Part shown: positions 47,151-59,448 of the stretch, piece after piece
Layout: every line of letters begins with the position of its first letter
Position numbering within the stretch: the stretch's first letter is position 1
Origin: Spirodela intermedia
Lineage: Eukaryota > Streptophyta > Magnoliopsida > Alismatales > Araceae
NCBI GenBank assembly: GCA_902729315.2
Contig: LR746276.1
Span: 4,136,169 to 4,200,168 of the forward strand
Length of the DNA stretch: 64,000 bases
Direction of reading: 5' to 3'
Made by a program: the position numbers and the translations under genes
Notes under the pieces: generated by a model
What the model was told of the DNA's origin: nothing
What the model saw: only the letters and a program-made list of their open reading frames with translations
Databases searched by the model: none

Positions 47151-47221
47151 TATATATACGGCCAAGATTCAAAGGCGCGCCAAGGCGTACTTCCCGCCAA
47201 CGGTCATCTTCATAACGGCCC
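47151..47221 (-). promoter_or_regulatory. CDC20-C core promoter with MSA and E2F-like sites
   Basis: TATATATA at 47151-47158. GGCGCGCCAA at about 47174-47183. GCCAACGGTCA at 47196-47206 and CATAACGGCCCG at 47211-47222 carry the MSA core. Confidence 0.65.
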
Positions 47222-49757
47222 GCCTCTTTCTCTCTCTTTAGGCAGGGGTTCTTGGCTCATGAATTAAGCGAGCTTAACTATGATAAGCTCCACATTGATT
47301 CACCGGTTTGTGCGCCATTTCCCTAGACTACTTAGCATAGTAAAAGGCACCGCAAAATCCTCTTTCTTCGTGTTGATGTTGATGGAACTGATCGTTGTAA
47401 AACTCTTATTGGTGTATTCAAGCATATTGGTTACTTTAAACGTTTTTTATTATGGGTGATTGATTAACCATTGTAAACTCTAGGATTATAATTTTCGGTC
47501 TCTTTATTGAATTGAAACACAAGAGGTTAACTAACTTGTTCTATGTTAAGCTCCAAATTGTTCCATATCTAATCCCCTAAGATCCTTAAATCTTAGTCTA
47601 TTAATTATCTTTCCCCTTCCAAGCAAGGAAGGAGAGTTCTATAAAGAGTTCTCTATCAGATCGTGCAAAATTAAACAATTTATTTACTTTTAGATTGTTT
47701 CATTTCAACGATCTTTTAAACATTGTTGATTTGAGCTAGTACTGCAAGTGTGTAGCACTTGGGTTTTTTTAGTTCTATACACAAGTATAGAAATGTGTAT
47801 ACAATGGAAATATATTTGAAATAAATTCACAATGGAATAAGCACCACATAAAAAATCAAATATTTCTATTTGTGATGAAGGCTATAATATTATTTGACAA
47901 TTTATGAAGCTTCAATTTTGGTACTGATGTGACAACACATGGCGAGATTTGTAACTAATGTTAAAAACTACTAGGCAGCCCTTAATGTAGAATATGGAGA
48001 TTGGAGTTCAACCGACAAAGGAAATAAAGGATTGATAATAATATGAGGAAAGTAATTTTGCTTGACCAAACCACTATAAGCCTAGTGTGTGAAGACTATT
48101 GAGAATAATTTGAGGAAAATACTAGTTTGATCATAAAAAAGGTCATGTTCACCTCTCTTTTAGTTCCTCATGCTGCCTTTATCAAATCAATAAGGCTCTT
48201 TACAAAACAAACATGACACTTAATAGACCAATATGCTTATTTGAATAGATATATATGAGGTCTCTTTGAGTGAATTTTCCTTTCTATAGATTTACTATAA
48301 TATTTTTTTTTCATAGATGTTAGAATAAGAATTTAATCTAATAGAAATTATCTAAATCAATTAGGAAAGTACTAAATAATCTTAAATTAAATTTTATTTC
48401 TGTAAAATTTATTCCATGTTTTAGGAAGATGGAGTTGAAAATATCACCCCTTTATTTCATTTATAGGAGTTTAAAACAAAAAAATATGAGTATTAAATAA
48501 ACAACTAAATAGTATAGATATATTTAGATATTATTTCTTTAAGAGGTGCTCTTGTTGCTTAGCTTAGTTAATTAGAGAATACCATTTTTGGTTTCAAATA
48601 TCTAAAGCTGCTTAGAATTTTCTCTGATACTTTCGTTTCTAAATTTTATTACCCTCAAACCTCCTTTCAGCCACCTTCCAATATCCTAAGTACCATTTTC
48701 AATTAGTTGAAGCATTTAAGGTGAAGATTGGGGACTAATTGATCAAATTCTGAAGATACATTTCACGTTTTCTCATCAAATAAATTTTATATGATATGCC
48801 TCTATTTGCGAAAAACTTATGAGGAAACATTTTTTATTTAGGTTAAAGGTTACATGAAAAAAGCTAAAACAATTGCTATAAAATACTCAAGATTCTCATG
48901 ATTATTTTTTATAATATATCAAAATCATTATTCCAATACAACATTTTTTATTTCTTGTCATTAAATTTATTCCAACATTTTCCCAAACTCACCAAATCAC
49001 CTTCTGATCCACTTTGCAAAAAGAGATGGAGAAATTGAGGGATAGAGGTTTACGGGGGGGAGGGGGGAGAATGTAGGTCTCTAATTGGGTAGACAAATTT
49101 AGGGGGTGGATGAATTGATTTTTCATTTTTTTTAGTTAAGTATAACATATTTCTTTTTTGTTTCACTATATTTTAATATGTTGCATATTTCTCTATGTTA
49201 ATATAAAAATATGAAACAATTTAGAAGAAGTTTGTGCACAAAAGATTGTATAGTGGTTTGGCCAAACTCTACGCATATTCACTTTTCAGGAATGCAACTC
49301 AATTATATTATTCCACCACAAGAATATGCTTAATTTTACGGGGTTTAATAATCTCATTCCCAAACTATGTGAGCCTATGACCCTTAGAATTGCTACGCTC
49401 CTAAGTTTCCTCATTGCATACACATACATGTGCCTCAATGACCAATGTGACTATAGTGATGATGCAACACATGTCTCCATTAGTTCAAATACAATAATCA
49501 ATGTGATTACGTTGATGATATGCTACAACTGTTTCAACTAGTCCACACACCACAACTCAAAATAAAATAAAAAATAATCAAGAATGAGTTTTCACATCCT
49601 TCAAAATTTGTTTCCATATACTAAGAGATGTAGCATAGTTCAAATATAGTGTTTGATGTTTTCAGATTTTTTTATACCTTAATATCTCTCACATATACAT
49701 ATGTTATAGTCTTTGAGAATGTCACTAGATAAAGAAACAAGCATTGTCAAAAAAAGT
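47222..49757 (+). repeat. 5' flank and R2 of unit C
   Basis: Collinear with 7641-10168 of unit A. R2 lies at about 47800-49040 and a G-run at 49052-49068. Homology to A stops at CAAAAAAAGTTTGA, where A is cut by an LTR. 49758-49896 is unique and featureless. Confidence 0.75.
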
Positions 49758-49896
49758 TTGAAACTTTTTATGACTGTCTAAGGGCTCTACATATTTATAG
49801 GAAGGGAATAACAAGTGCACAACAAGATCAAATGAGCAGATTTTCATTTCACAGAACAACTTGACATTGTTAAATCTTCTTCTCTATATTGAGTAT

Positions 49897-50489
49897 TAAT
49901 AAGTCTTCATTATCATGAGTTAATAATTAGTAAATAATATATTCTTAGCCTTAACTCTTGATAAATAGATTTATATTTATGTTAAAGTGTGAAAAGTGAT
50001 TTTCAGTTGATTAACATGAATTTTTGGGTAATTATGTGATTTTATATGAATTTATATGATTTTTATAGTCTTACTTTTGAGATAAATATAGAAAAAGAAA
50101 TAAAAAACAAAATATAGCAAAATGGGGGAGACCTGCCGGCCAGCTGGGTCTGCAAGCGGGTCGGAAGCACAGTCGGGGAGGAGTCATGAGCAGGGGTTGA
50201 GCGGCAAGGACCGATAGTGGCCCGTGTGCACCACTCCCCTTCCATGTCACCGGTGGCCAGCCGACTATAGGGCAAGGAGTGGTCATACACACGCGAGAAA
50301 AGGACTTGATTGCAAATGTAATATTACTATATATTCGTCAGAAACTTTGGTGCAGAAGCGATGTGGGATTAAACTTGCATCACACCTTCCCTAGAAAGGG
50401 CGGGCAACTGGTGCAGTTTGAATCCTCCTAGAGCCAAAACTCATATTTTTTATCTGATTATTGTGACTTTCCTACAGATCATTGGTGAA
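49897..50489 (+). mobile_element. 5' LTR remnant of E3
   Basis: Starts TAATAAGTCTTCATTATC (TG mutated to TA), follows the LTR for ~590 bp and then joins gag sequence at GGTGAA/CACAACC. The rest of the LTR, the primer binding site and most of gag are deleted. The USE-like site on the antisense strand is ATCCCACATCG (50359-50369). Confidence 0.85.
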
Positions 50490-50944
50490 CACAACCTGAT
50501 TCTATGGAAATGATACAGCAAATGAGCCAAATGATGTAACAAACTATGAATCAAATGATGCTGCATCAGAAACAAATTATAGAGGCTCTTGGGAATAAGA
50601 GAGAAGAGAGACAACTACCTAGTCAGCCCGTAGAAAATCTAGGGAACCGCCTAACAATAGGATTTCAGCAAGGGGAGTCTAGTAGCATGAATCTAAGAAA
50701 AAATCTACAAAATGAAAATGTTAGGACATTGAATACATTAAAGAGTGGTAAAATCTTACCTGATCCTTATCCCCAAATATTAGAAGAAAAGAAAAACATG
50801 GACAGCCCAAAACAAAATCAAATAGGAGTAGAAGAGGATTCTATAGATTCTACTAAGGAAATTTCGAAAGAGAGGACAAACATTCATTTCCTAAAGCTCC
50901 AGAGCCTAGACAAAGAAAGAAAAAGGAACACAATAAAGAAATAA
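50490..50944 (+). pseudogene. gag C-terminus of E3
   Basis: Open segment 50546-50944 starting MNQMMLHQKQIIEALGNKRE, the Met/Gln-rich gag tail, followed by the Lys/Glu-rich linker (SPKQNQIGVEEDSID). N-terminal gag is missing. Confidence 0.8.
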
Positions 50945-51826
50945 AGAAAATTTTACAAGATGTACAAATTAGTCTTCCTTTACTCACTACCATTGAACAT
51001 ATTCCTGAATATGCTAGAGTTTTGAAAGAAATATGTACACCAAAAAAGGCACCTAGAGTAGAAACATTATCTATGCATGCTAGTGCTTTATTATTAAATC
51101 AATTACCATATAAATTGAGAGATATGGGTGCCCATTTAATTTTGTGTGATATTGGTGGATCCATTTTTCAGAATGCATTACTTGACACCAATGCTAGTAT
51201 TAATTTATTACATGCGAGTATTTGTGATAAATTTAATATTTCTAATCTTAAACCTTCTACTATTACCTTACAATTTGTTGATAGATCCATAAAACATCCT
51301 AAAAGTATTTTAGAAAATGTGATTGATAGTTAAAGGGTGTAAATTTTCAGTTGATTTTGTAGTGTTGGGAATGAATTTTAATGGACGGTTTTATAATACA
51401 CCAATCATCCTAGGGAGACCATTTTTGCATACAGCAAAGATGAATATTGATTTTCTCACAGGTATTGTGAAAAATTTATGTGGAGATCAATCAGTAGAAA
51501 TTAAAATTTTTGAGGTATCAAATGATCTTAAGAAATCCCAAGTATATGATTGTCATACCATAGAACTTCTAGATGATTTTGATGATCCAGATGTTATTGA
51601 TGATTGTGTGTTGGAAGAATTAGAGGAAATAGAGAATATAAATTTGGGAGAAAAGAAAGGGGAAAATCATCTGAATTTACAGTTGAAACCTCTTCCCTAT
51701 AGTTTAAAATATATGTTTTTGGAGGAAAATAATTCATTTCCTATTATTATTGCAACTGATTTGAGTGATGAACAAAAAGAAGAATTATTAGATGTACTTC
51801 GAAAAAATAAGAAAGCTATGGGCTAG
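50945..51826 (+). pseudogene. Aspartic protease and linker of E3, broken
   Basis: Segments 51022-51333 and 51323-51826. The protease site reads LDTNASINLL (Asn for Gly), as in E1. A frameshift lies at about 51325 and a stop after KKAMG at 51824. RT follows in the next segment. Confidence 0.8.
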
Positions 51827-53190
51827 AAAATGGATGATCTAAGGGGCATTGATATGAGTGTATGCATACATAGTGTATATCTAAAAGAGGGGGCTAGAAC
51901 TAGTAGGAAACCACAACGAAGATTAAATCCTAACATGATGGAAATTGTAAAAAAAATAAAATTAAAGTGGCTGATTGTTGGTATTATTTATCCTATTTCA
52001 AATAGCAAATAGATTAGTCCTAAACAAGTGGTGCCAAAAAAATCAGGGATTACTATTATAAAAAACAAAAATGAGGATGAAATACAAACAAGATTAACTA
52101 CCGATTGGAGGGTTTGCATTGATTATAGAAAATTAAATTCAGTTACTAGAAAAGATCATTTTCCTCTATCATTTACTAATCAAATTCTAGAAAAATTCGC
52201 TAGAAAAAACTTTTTTTGTTTTCTAGATGGATACTCTAGTTATAATCACATTTACATAAACCCTTTAGGTCAAGAAAAAACAACTTTCACTTGTCTATTT
52301 GGTACTTTTACTTTTAAATGCATGCCTTTTCGTTTGTGTAATGCTCCAGCCACATTTCAAAGATGTATGCTGTCTATTTTTTCTGATATGACTAGAAAAT
52401 ACATGGAAATTTTTATGGACGATTTTTCTATTTTTGGTGAATCATTTGATGAATGCTTAAATCATTTACAGCATGTACTTGAGAAATACATTGAAAAAAA
52501 AATAGTTTTGAGTTGAGAGAAATCACATTTTATGGTTAGAGAGGGAGTTGTGTTGGATCATATTGTGAGTGAAAGGGGTTTAGAGGTGGATAGAGCAAAA
52601 ATCGATAAAATATCTAAAATGAAACCTCCAAATTCAATAAAACAGATTCAATCTTTCTTGGGTCATGCAGGTTATTATAGAAAATTTATTCAAGAGTTTT
52701 TGAAAATTTCTAAACCTCTCACCATGTTATTATCTAAAGATGGGCCTTTTAATTTTGATGAGAAATGTTGAGTCTTTTTCTAAAATAAAAAGATTACTTA
52801 CTGAGGCACTCATTTTACAAGCTCCTGATTGGTCCTTTCCTTTTGAAATAATGTGTGATGTATCGAATTATGCAGTGGGGGCCATTCTGGGAGAAACAAA
52901 AGAGTCAAAACCTATAGTAATTTCATTTGCTAATAAAACTGTATCCGATGCTCAATTAAGTTATACCACGACTGAGAAAAAGTTGTTAGCTATAGTATTT
53001 TCATTAGAAAGGTTTAGATCATATATTTTGGGAGCTAAAATTATTATTTATACTGATCATGTAGTATTAAAATATTTGTTAAATAAGAAAGATGCAAAGC
53101 CACATTTATTAAGATGAATTTTATTGTTGTAGGAATTTGACTTAGAAATAAAAGATAAAAAAGGTTTTGAGAATGTTGTTGCTGACCATC
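51827..53190 (+). pseudogene. Reverse transcriptase-RNase H of E3, broken
   Basis: Segments 51830-52012, 52028-52516 (WRVCIDYRKLNSVTRKDHF, FLDGYSSYNHIYINP, NAPATFQRCM, FMDD at about 52411-52422), 52532-52771 (LGHAGYYRKFIQEF) and 52740-53117 (RNase [29 protein letters not shown]). Stops lie near 52010, 52514 and 53115, with a frameshift near 52765. Confidence 0.86.
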
Positions 53191-53239
53191 TTTCTAGATT
53201 AAGTGATACAGGAATAAATGTAGCACCTTTATAAGACGC

Positions 53240-54503
53240 ATTTCCAGATGAACAATTGATGGCAGCTCAACATCAACCATCACCACGGTATGCACATATT
53301 GTTAATTTTCTGGTTTTTGGAAAAATTCCAGAGTATGGGATAAGAATAGAAAACATCATTTCTTTTCTAAGATTAGAAATTATTTTTGGCATGATCCTGA
53401 TTTATATTACTTGGGCAATGATCAAATTTTAAGGAGATGTGTTCCTGAAGAAGAATATCATAGCATTATTAACATGTGACGTTCATCTAACTATGGAGGA
53501 CATTTCTCTAGACGAAAAATAGCTGCAAAAATTTTTCAGCGTGGTTTTTATTGGCCTACAATCATTAGAGATTCTATAGAATTTAGTAGAACATGTATTT
53601 CATGCCAATCTATAGGTAACATGAGTAAAAAAGATTAAATGCCCATGAGTAACATGTTAGTAGTCGAAATTTTTGATGTATGAGGAATAGATTTCATGGG
53701 TCACTTCCCATCAGCTGAAAAATATGAATATATTTTACTTGTTGTTGATTATGTGTCGAAGTGGGTGGAAGTTATTCCTACTAGAACTAATGATCATAAA
53801 ATCGTGATGAAATTTGTGCAGGAAAATATTTTTTCGAGATTTGGATGTCCTAGAGTGATTATTAGTGATGGAGGAACACATTTTACAAATAAACATTTCA
53901 AGAAATTGTTAAAAAAGAATAGAGTACACCATAGAGTAGCCACTCCATATCATCCCCAAACAAATGAGTAAGCTGAAGTAGCAAATAGGGAAATTCAGAG
54001 AATTTTGAGAAAAATAGTTAGACCAGATAGGAAAGATTGACCCACAAAATTACAAGATACATTATGGGCTTATAGAATAGCTTATAAAAATCCCATGGGT
54101 ATGTCCCCATTTCGTCTCATTTTTGGAAAGCCATGTCATCTTCTTGTGGAAACAGAGCATAAAACATAATGGGCTATAAAAATTTGATGTATGGATGAAA
54201 AATCAGCTGGTGGGCATAGAATTTTTCAGCTACATGAACTAGAGGAGTTGAGGAATGAAGCTTATGAAAATCATAGAATATATAAAGAAAAAACTAAAAC
54301 TTTTCATGATAAATATATTAGCAGAAAAAAAATTGATGTTGGACAAAAAGTGTGGTTATATGATTCTAGGCTGAAATTATTCCTAGGAAAATTAAAATCA
54401 AAATGGAGAGGGCCTTATGTGGTGGAAGAGACATATGATCATGGGACTGTAATGATTAAAGATCCTAAAAGTGACCATAACTTTAAGGTAAATGGACAGT
54501 AGC
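53240..54503 (+). pseudogene. Integrase of E3, broken
   Basis: Zinc-binding region with stops (about 53230-53640). Catalytic core 53696-53971 with ISDGGTHF and [14 protein letters not shown]-terminal domain 54191-54502 ([20 protein letters not shown]). Stops at 53477, 53637, 53681, 53970 and 54040. No chromodomain. Confidence 0.85.
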
Positions 54504-56182
54504 TTAAACATTACATAGAACATGAATGCCTTGCAGAAAAAGAAATTTTGTTATTAAAAAAAATTTAAGAGTAAGATCAAGGTGTTCAGTTGGAGACATT
54601 AAATTCAGCACTGCATGGGAGGCAACCCATGGTTTTATTTCATTCTGTTTGATTTTTTAAGCTCTATTTTTCTTAGAATTTTGCAGTACTTGTTTCTGTA
54701 GTTGTTTTTTTGGAAAAAGTGCAAGAGGAGCGTAAGATGAGGTGGAAAATTAAAAACGAGGTTGAGGTGATGTCTTTCTGAGCTTTATCATTTATGACAA
54801 TATTTTTAATGCTTAACTTTGTATATATGCATGCTTCACTTGAAAATTATATTTTCCACATTTTGTTTTGATTTTTCCGTGTCATTGAGGACAATGTCAT
54901 TTTTAAGTTAGGGGGTGAAGTATTAATTATTAATTTATGTTGTAAGACAATTAAAAACATGTGTTTGCATTTTATTTTTATTTTTTCATGCTCACTTAGA
55001 ACAGCAACTAAAAAAATAAAATAAAATTCAGAAAAACTACAACATCTATTTTTTGGTTTTCTATCAAGACCAACAGACTGTCAAAAACAACAGACAAAAA
55101 ATAGTCTGAAATTTGAAATTCTAGAGACCCTTTTCTCACATTTCAATCCCCTAGACATATATTACTGAAATTCCAAAATTACAACTATAAAGAGAATAGT
55201 TTTGATTTATTTTTGACAAATTTATTGTTGTTAAAAATAGAACTTAAAACATAAAATAGAACTGTCAGAACTATTTAATTTACAAATTTCTTACATCATA
55301 TTGCATGCATGAAAAATTAAATCAATCAGATTGATTGATACCAAAAGATACTAGGAAGATTATTATTGAGTCAAAAGAGTGATCTAGTAGCATGAAATGT
55401 TGGAATACTCCTTGGATATATGATAGATGACATGAATTTGATTTTACAGATTTTCACTTCATGATCTTGATGGATAGTATTTACTTGATGCAAAAATTTG
55501 ATTAATCATTAGAGTTTAATGGAGATTTTTGCACCCTGATCTATAGGACTTGTGAGGAGAAATCACTTATTTCAGAAAAAAAAGAGAGAGCAATGTGAAA
55601 AATCTAGAAATGAAGAGTACACATGGAGGCTGTGAGACATCATTCTCATTGTTGAAAATCGTGCATAGAAAAACAATTGCTGCAAAATAAGTGGATAAAG
55701 TGAAAGCTCTGAAAATGAAGAGTACATATGGAGGGTGTGAGACATTATTCTTATTGTCAAAATTTGTCTACAAGAAAAGCTACTTATTTAGTATGTATAT
55801 ATATTAAAAAAAAAAGAAGGAAGAAATATAATATAAACTTCAAAAAATCAAGTCATGGAAAAAAGAAAGTGTAGGATCAATATTATTCTTGGATGAGTAT
55901 TGATAATTGGAACATCTTGTAAATATATCTATGAGTGAAGAAGTGATAAAGATGTTAATAGAAGAAGTGAAGTCTAGATTGTTATTCCAAGGAGTGCTTA
56001 AAGATTTAAGTGCTTGACATCATTCTTAAATACTTGATATAAGAATCTAAAGTGTCTAAAGGTGCATCATTTCTAATTATATAATTTTTTTTATGTATTG
56101 AAATATGATTTTTGAGATTCGTAAATTTTTATTTTCGTAATTCCAATGCTAAGGGACTAGCAATGATTTAAGTTGGGGGGTG
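54504..56182 (+). other. 3' non-coding region and polypurine tract of E3
   Basis: Counterpart of 18160-19741 without an env-like frame. It carries an internal polypurine-like motif (AAGTTAGGGGGTGAAG, about 54904-54919), the duplicated ~103-bp block (about 55610-55760), and the 3' polypurine tract AAGTTGGGGGGTG at 56169-56182. Confidence 0.75.
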
Positions 56183-56805
56183 TGATAAGTTTTCATTATC
56201 ATGAGTTAATAATTAGTAAATAATATAGTTTTAGCCTTAACTCATGATAAATAGACTTATATTTGTGTTAAAGTGTGAAAAGTTGTTTTCAGTTGATTAA
56301 AGTGATTTTTTGGGTAATTATGTGATTTTATACAAATTTATATGATTTTTACAATCTTAATTTTGAGATAAATTATGAAAAAGAAATAAAAATAAAAATA
56401 TAGCAAATTGGGGGGGACCCACTGGCCAGCCGAGCCCGCAAGCGGATCAGAAGCGCAGTCAAGGAGGAGCCGTGAGCAAAGGCTTGAGCAGGTAGGACCG
56501 ATAGAGGCACGTGTGTGCCACTCCCCTTCCACATCACCGGTGGCCAGCCGACTGTGGGGTAAGGAGTGGTCATACACGTGCGAGAAAGGGACTTGATTGC
56601 AAATATAATATTACTATATATTCACCAGACACTTTGGCGCACAAACGATGTGAGGCTAAATTCGCATCACACCTTTCCCAAAAAGGGTGGGCAACCGGCG
56701 CGGGTTCGAATCCTCACAGAGCCAAAAACTCATATTTTTTATCTAATTATTGCAACTTTCTCGCACCAAAGTCATTGGATCATTGGTGAAGGATTGTTAA
56801 TCTTG
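56183..56805 (+). mobile_element. 3' LTR of E3, 5' part only
   Basis: Starts TGATAAGTTTTCATTATC right after the polypurine tract and runs ~620 bp. The rest is replaced by an inverted LTR piece. Confidence 0.85.
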
Positions 56806-57046
56806 TGATTATCTGTAGGAAAGTTGTGATAGTCAGATACAAAATATGAATTTTGGCTCTAGGAGGATTCGAACTTACACCAATTGCCCGCCCTTTCTTG
56901 AGAAGGTGACGCGGGTTTAGTCCCACATCGCTTGTGTGCTGAATTTTCGGGCGAATATATAGTAATATTACATTTGCAATCAAGTCCCTTTTTCGCGCGT
57001 GTACGACCACTCCTTGTCCACAGCCACCTGGCCATCGGTGATGTGG
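56806..57046 (-). mobile_element. Inverted LTR fragment making a foldback
   Basis: Minus-orientation LTR segment (about LTR positions 345-590) lying tail to tail with the previous LTR, complementary to about 56540-56760. GTCCCACATCG is at 56920-56930 and TATATAG about 25 nt later. It ends at GAAGG, which is also the start of unit D, a possible microhomology junction. Confidence 0.8.
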
Positions 57047-59448
57047 AAGGATGTGAAAACTCATTCTTGATTATTTGTTATTTTATTTTGAGTTGTGGTG
57101 TGTGGACTGGTTGAAACAGTTGTAGTATAACATCAACGTAATCACATTGATTATTGTATTTGAACTAATGGAGACATGTGTTGCATCATCACTGTAGTCA
57201 CATTGGTCATTGAGGCACATGTATGTGTATGCAATGAGGAAACTTAGGAGCGTAGCAATTCTAAGGGTCATAGGCTCACATAGTTTGGGAATGAGATTAT
57301 TAAACCCCGTAAAATTAAGCATATTCTTGTGGTGGAATAATATAATTGAGTTGCATTCCTGAAAAGTGAATATACGCTGATAGAGTTTGGCCAAACCACT
57401 ATACAATCTTTTGTGCACGAACTTCTTCTAAATTGTTTTATATTTTTATATTAACATAGAGAAATATGCAATATATTAAACTATAGTGAAACAAAAAAGA
57501 AATATATTATACTTAACTAAAAAAAATGAAAAATTAATTCATCCACCCCCTAAATTTGTCTACCCAATTAGAGACCTACATTCTCCCCCCTCCCCCCCGT
57601 AAACTTCTATCCCTCAATTTCCCCATCTCTTTTTGCAAAGTGGATCAGAAGGTGATTTGGTGAGTTTGGGAAAATGTTGGAATAAATTTGATGACAAGAA
57701 ATAAGAACTGTTATATTGGGATAATGATTTTGATATATTATAAAAAATAATCATGAGAATCTTGAGTATTTTATAACAATTGTTTTTAGCTTTTTTCATG
57801 TAACCTTTAACCTAAATAAAAAATGTTTCCTCATAAGTTTTTGCAAATAGAGGGATATCATATAAAATTTATTTGATGAGAAAACATGAAATGTATCTTC
57901 AGAATTTGATCAATTAATCCCCAATCTTTACCTTAAATGCTTCAACTAATTGAAAATGGTACTTAGGATATTGGAAGGTGGCTGAAGCAAATATCTGAGG
58001 GTAATAAAATTTAGAAACGAAAATATTAGAGAAAATTCTAAGCAGCTTTAGATATTTGAAACCAAAAATGGTATTTTCTAATTAACTAAGCTAAGCAACA
58101 AGAGCACCTCTTAAAGAAATAATATCTAAATATATCTATACTATTTAGTTGTTTATTTAATGCTCATAATTTTTTGTTTTAAACTCCTATAAATGAAATA
58201 AAGGGGTGATATTTTCAACTCCATCTGAATAAAACATGGAATAAATTTTACAGAAATAAAATTTAATTTAAGATTATTTAGTACTTTCCTAATTGATTTA
58301 GATAATTTTTATTAGATTAAATTCTTATTCTAACATCTATGAAAAAAAATATTATAGTAAATCTATAGAAAGGAAAAGTCATTCAAAGAGACCTCATATA
58401 TATCTATTCAAATAAGTGTATTGGTCTATTAAGTGTCATGTTTGTTTTGTAAAGAGACTTATTGATTTGATAAAGGCAGCAAGAGGAACTAAAAGAGAGG
58501 TGAACATGACCTTTTTTATGATCAAACTAGTATTTTCCTCAAATTATTCTCAATAGTCTTCACACACTAGGCTTATAGTGGTTTGGTCAAGCGAAATTAC
58601 TTTCCTCATATTATTATCAATCCTTTATTTCCTTTGTTGGTTGAACTCCAATCTCCATATTCGACATTAAGGGCTGCCTAGTAGTTTTTAACATTAGTTA
58701 CAAATCTCGCCATGTGTTGTCACATCAGTACCAAAATTGAAGCTTCATAAATTGTCAAATAATATTATAGCCTTCATCACAAATAGAAATATTTGATTTT
58801 TTATGTGGTGCTTATTACATTGTGAATTTATTTCAAATATATTTCCAATGTATACACATTTCTATACTTGTGTATAGAACTAAAAAACCCAAGTGCTACA
58901 CACTTGCAATACTAGCTCAAATCAACAATGTTTAAAAGATCGTTGAAATGAAACAATCTAAAAGTAAATAAATTGTTTAATTTTGCACGATTTGATAGAG
59001 AACTTTTTATAGAACTCTCCTTCCTTGCTTGGAAGGGGAAAGATAATTAATAGACTAAGATTTAAGGATCTTAGGGGATTAGATATGGAACAATTTGGAG
59101 CTTAACATGGAACAAGTTAGTTAATCTCTTGTGTTTCAATTCAAAAAAGAGACTGAAAATTTTAATCCTACAGTTTACAATGGTTTATCAATCACCCATA
59201 ATAAAAAAAGTTTAAAGTAACCAATATGCTTGAATACACCAATAAGAGTTTTACACCGATCAGTTCCATCAACATCAACACGAAGAAAGAGGGTTTTGTG
59301 GTGCGTTTTACTATGCTAAGTAGTCTAAAGAAATGGCACACAAATCGGTGAATCAATGTGGAGCTTATCATAGTTAAGCTCGCTTAATTCATGAGCCAAG
59401 AACCCCTACCTAAAGAGAGAGAAAGAGGCGGGCCGTTATGAAGATGAC
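57047..59448 (-). repeat. CDC20 unit D: 5' flank and distal promoter only
   Basis: Inverted copy of the A/C 5' flank (7630-10010), with R2 at 57640-58870. It ends at GGGCCGTTATGAAGATGAC, i.e. within the CDC20 promoter just past the distal AACGG site, where the E4 LTR begins. No CDC20 coding sequence follows. The 111-codon frame at 57083-57418 has no recognised domain. Confidence 0.8.

Larger units (their letters stand above)
42956..48428 (-). repeat. Right arm of the CDC20 B/C palindrome (unit C)
   Basis: Reverse complement of 34074-39542. Unlike B, unit C continues collinear with unit A to about 49757, so C has the full flank and B is the truncated inverted derivative. Confidence 0.9.

Noticed and set aside
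46429-47241. 270-codon plus-strand frame upstream of CDC20-C
   Set aside because: Antisense to exon 1 and the GA-rich leader; charged simple-sequence composition; shorter in A because of indels.
54504-56168. env-like ORF expected in some Athila elements
   Set aside because: No open frame of useful length or membrane segment is present in E2 or E3 between integrase and the 3' LTR.
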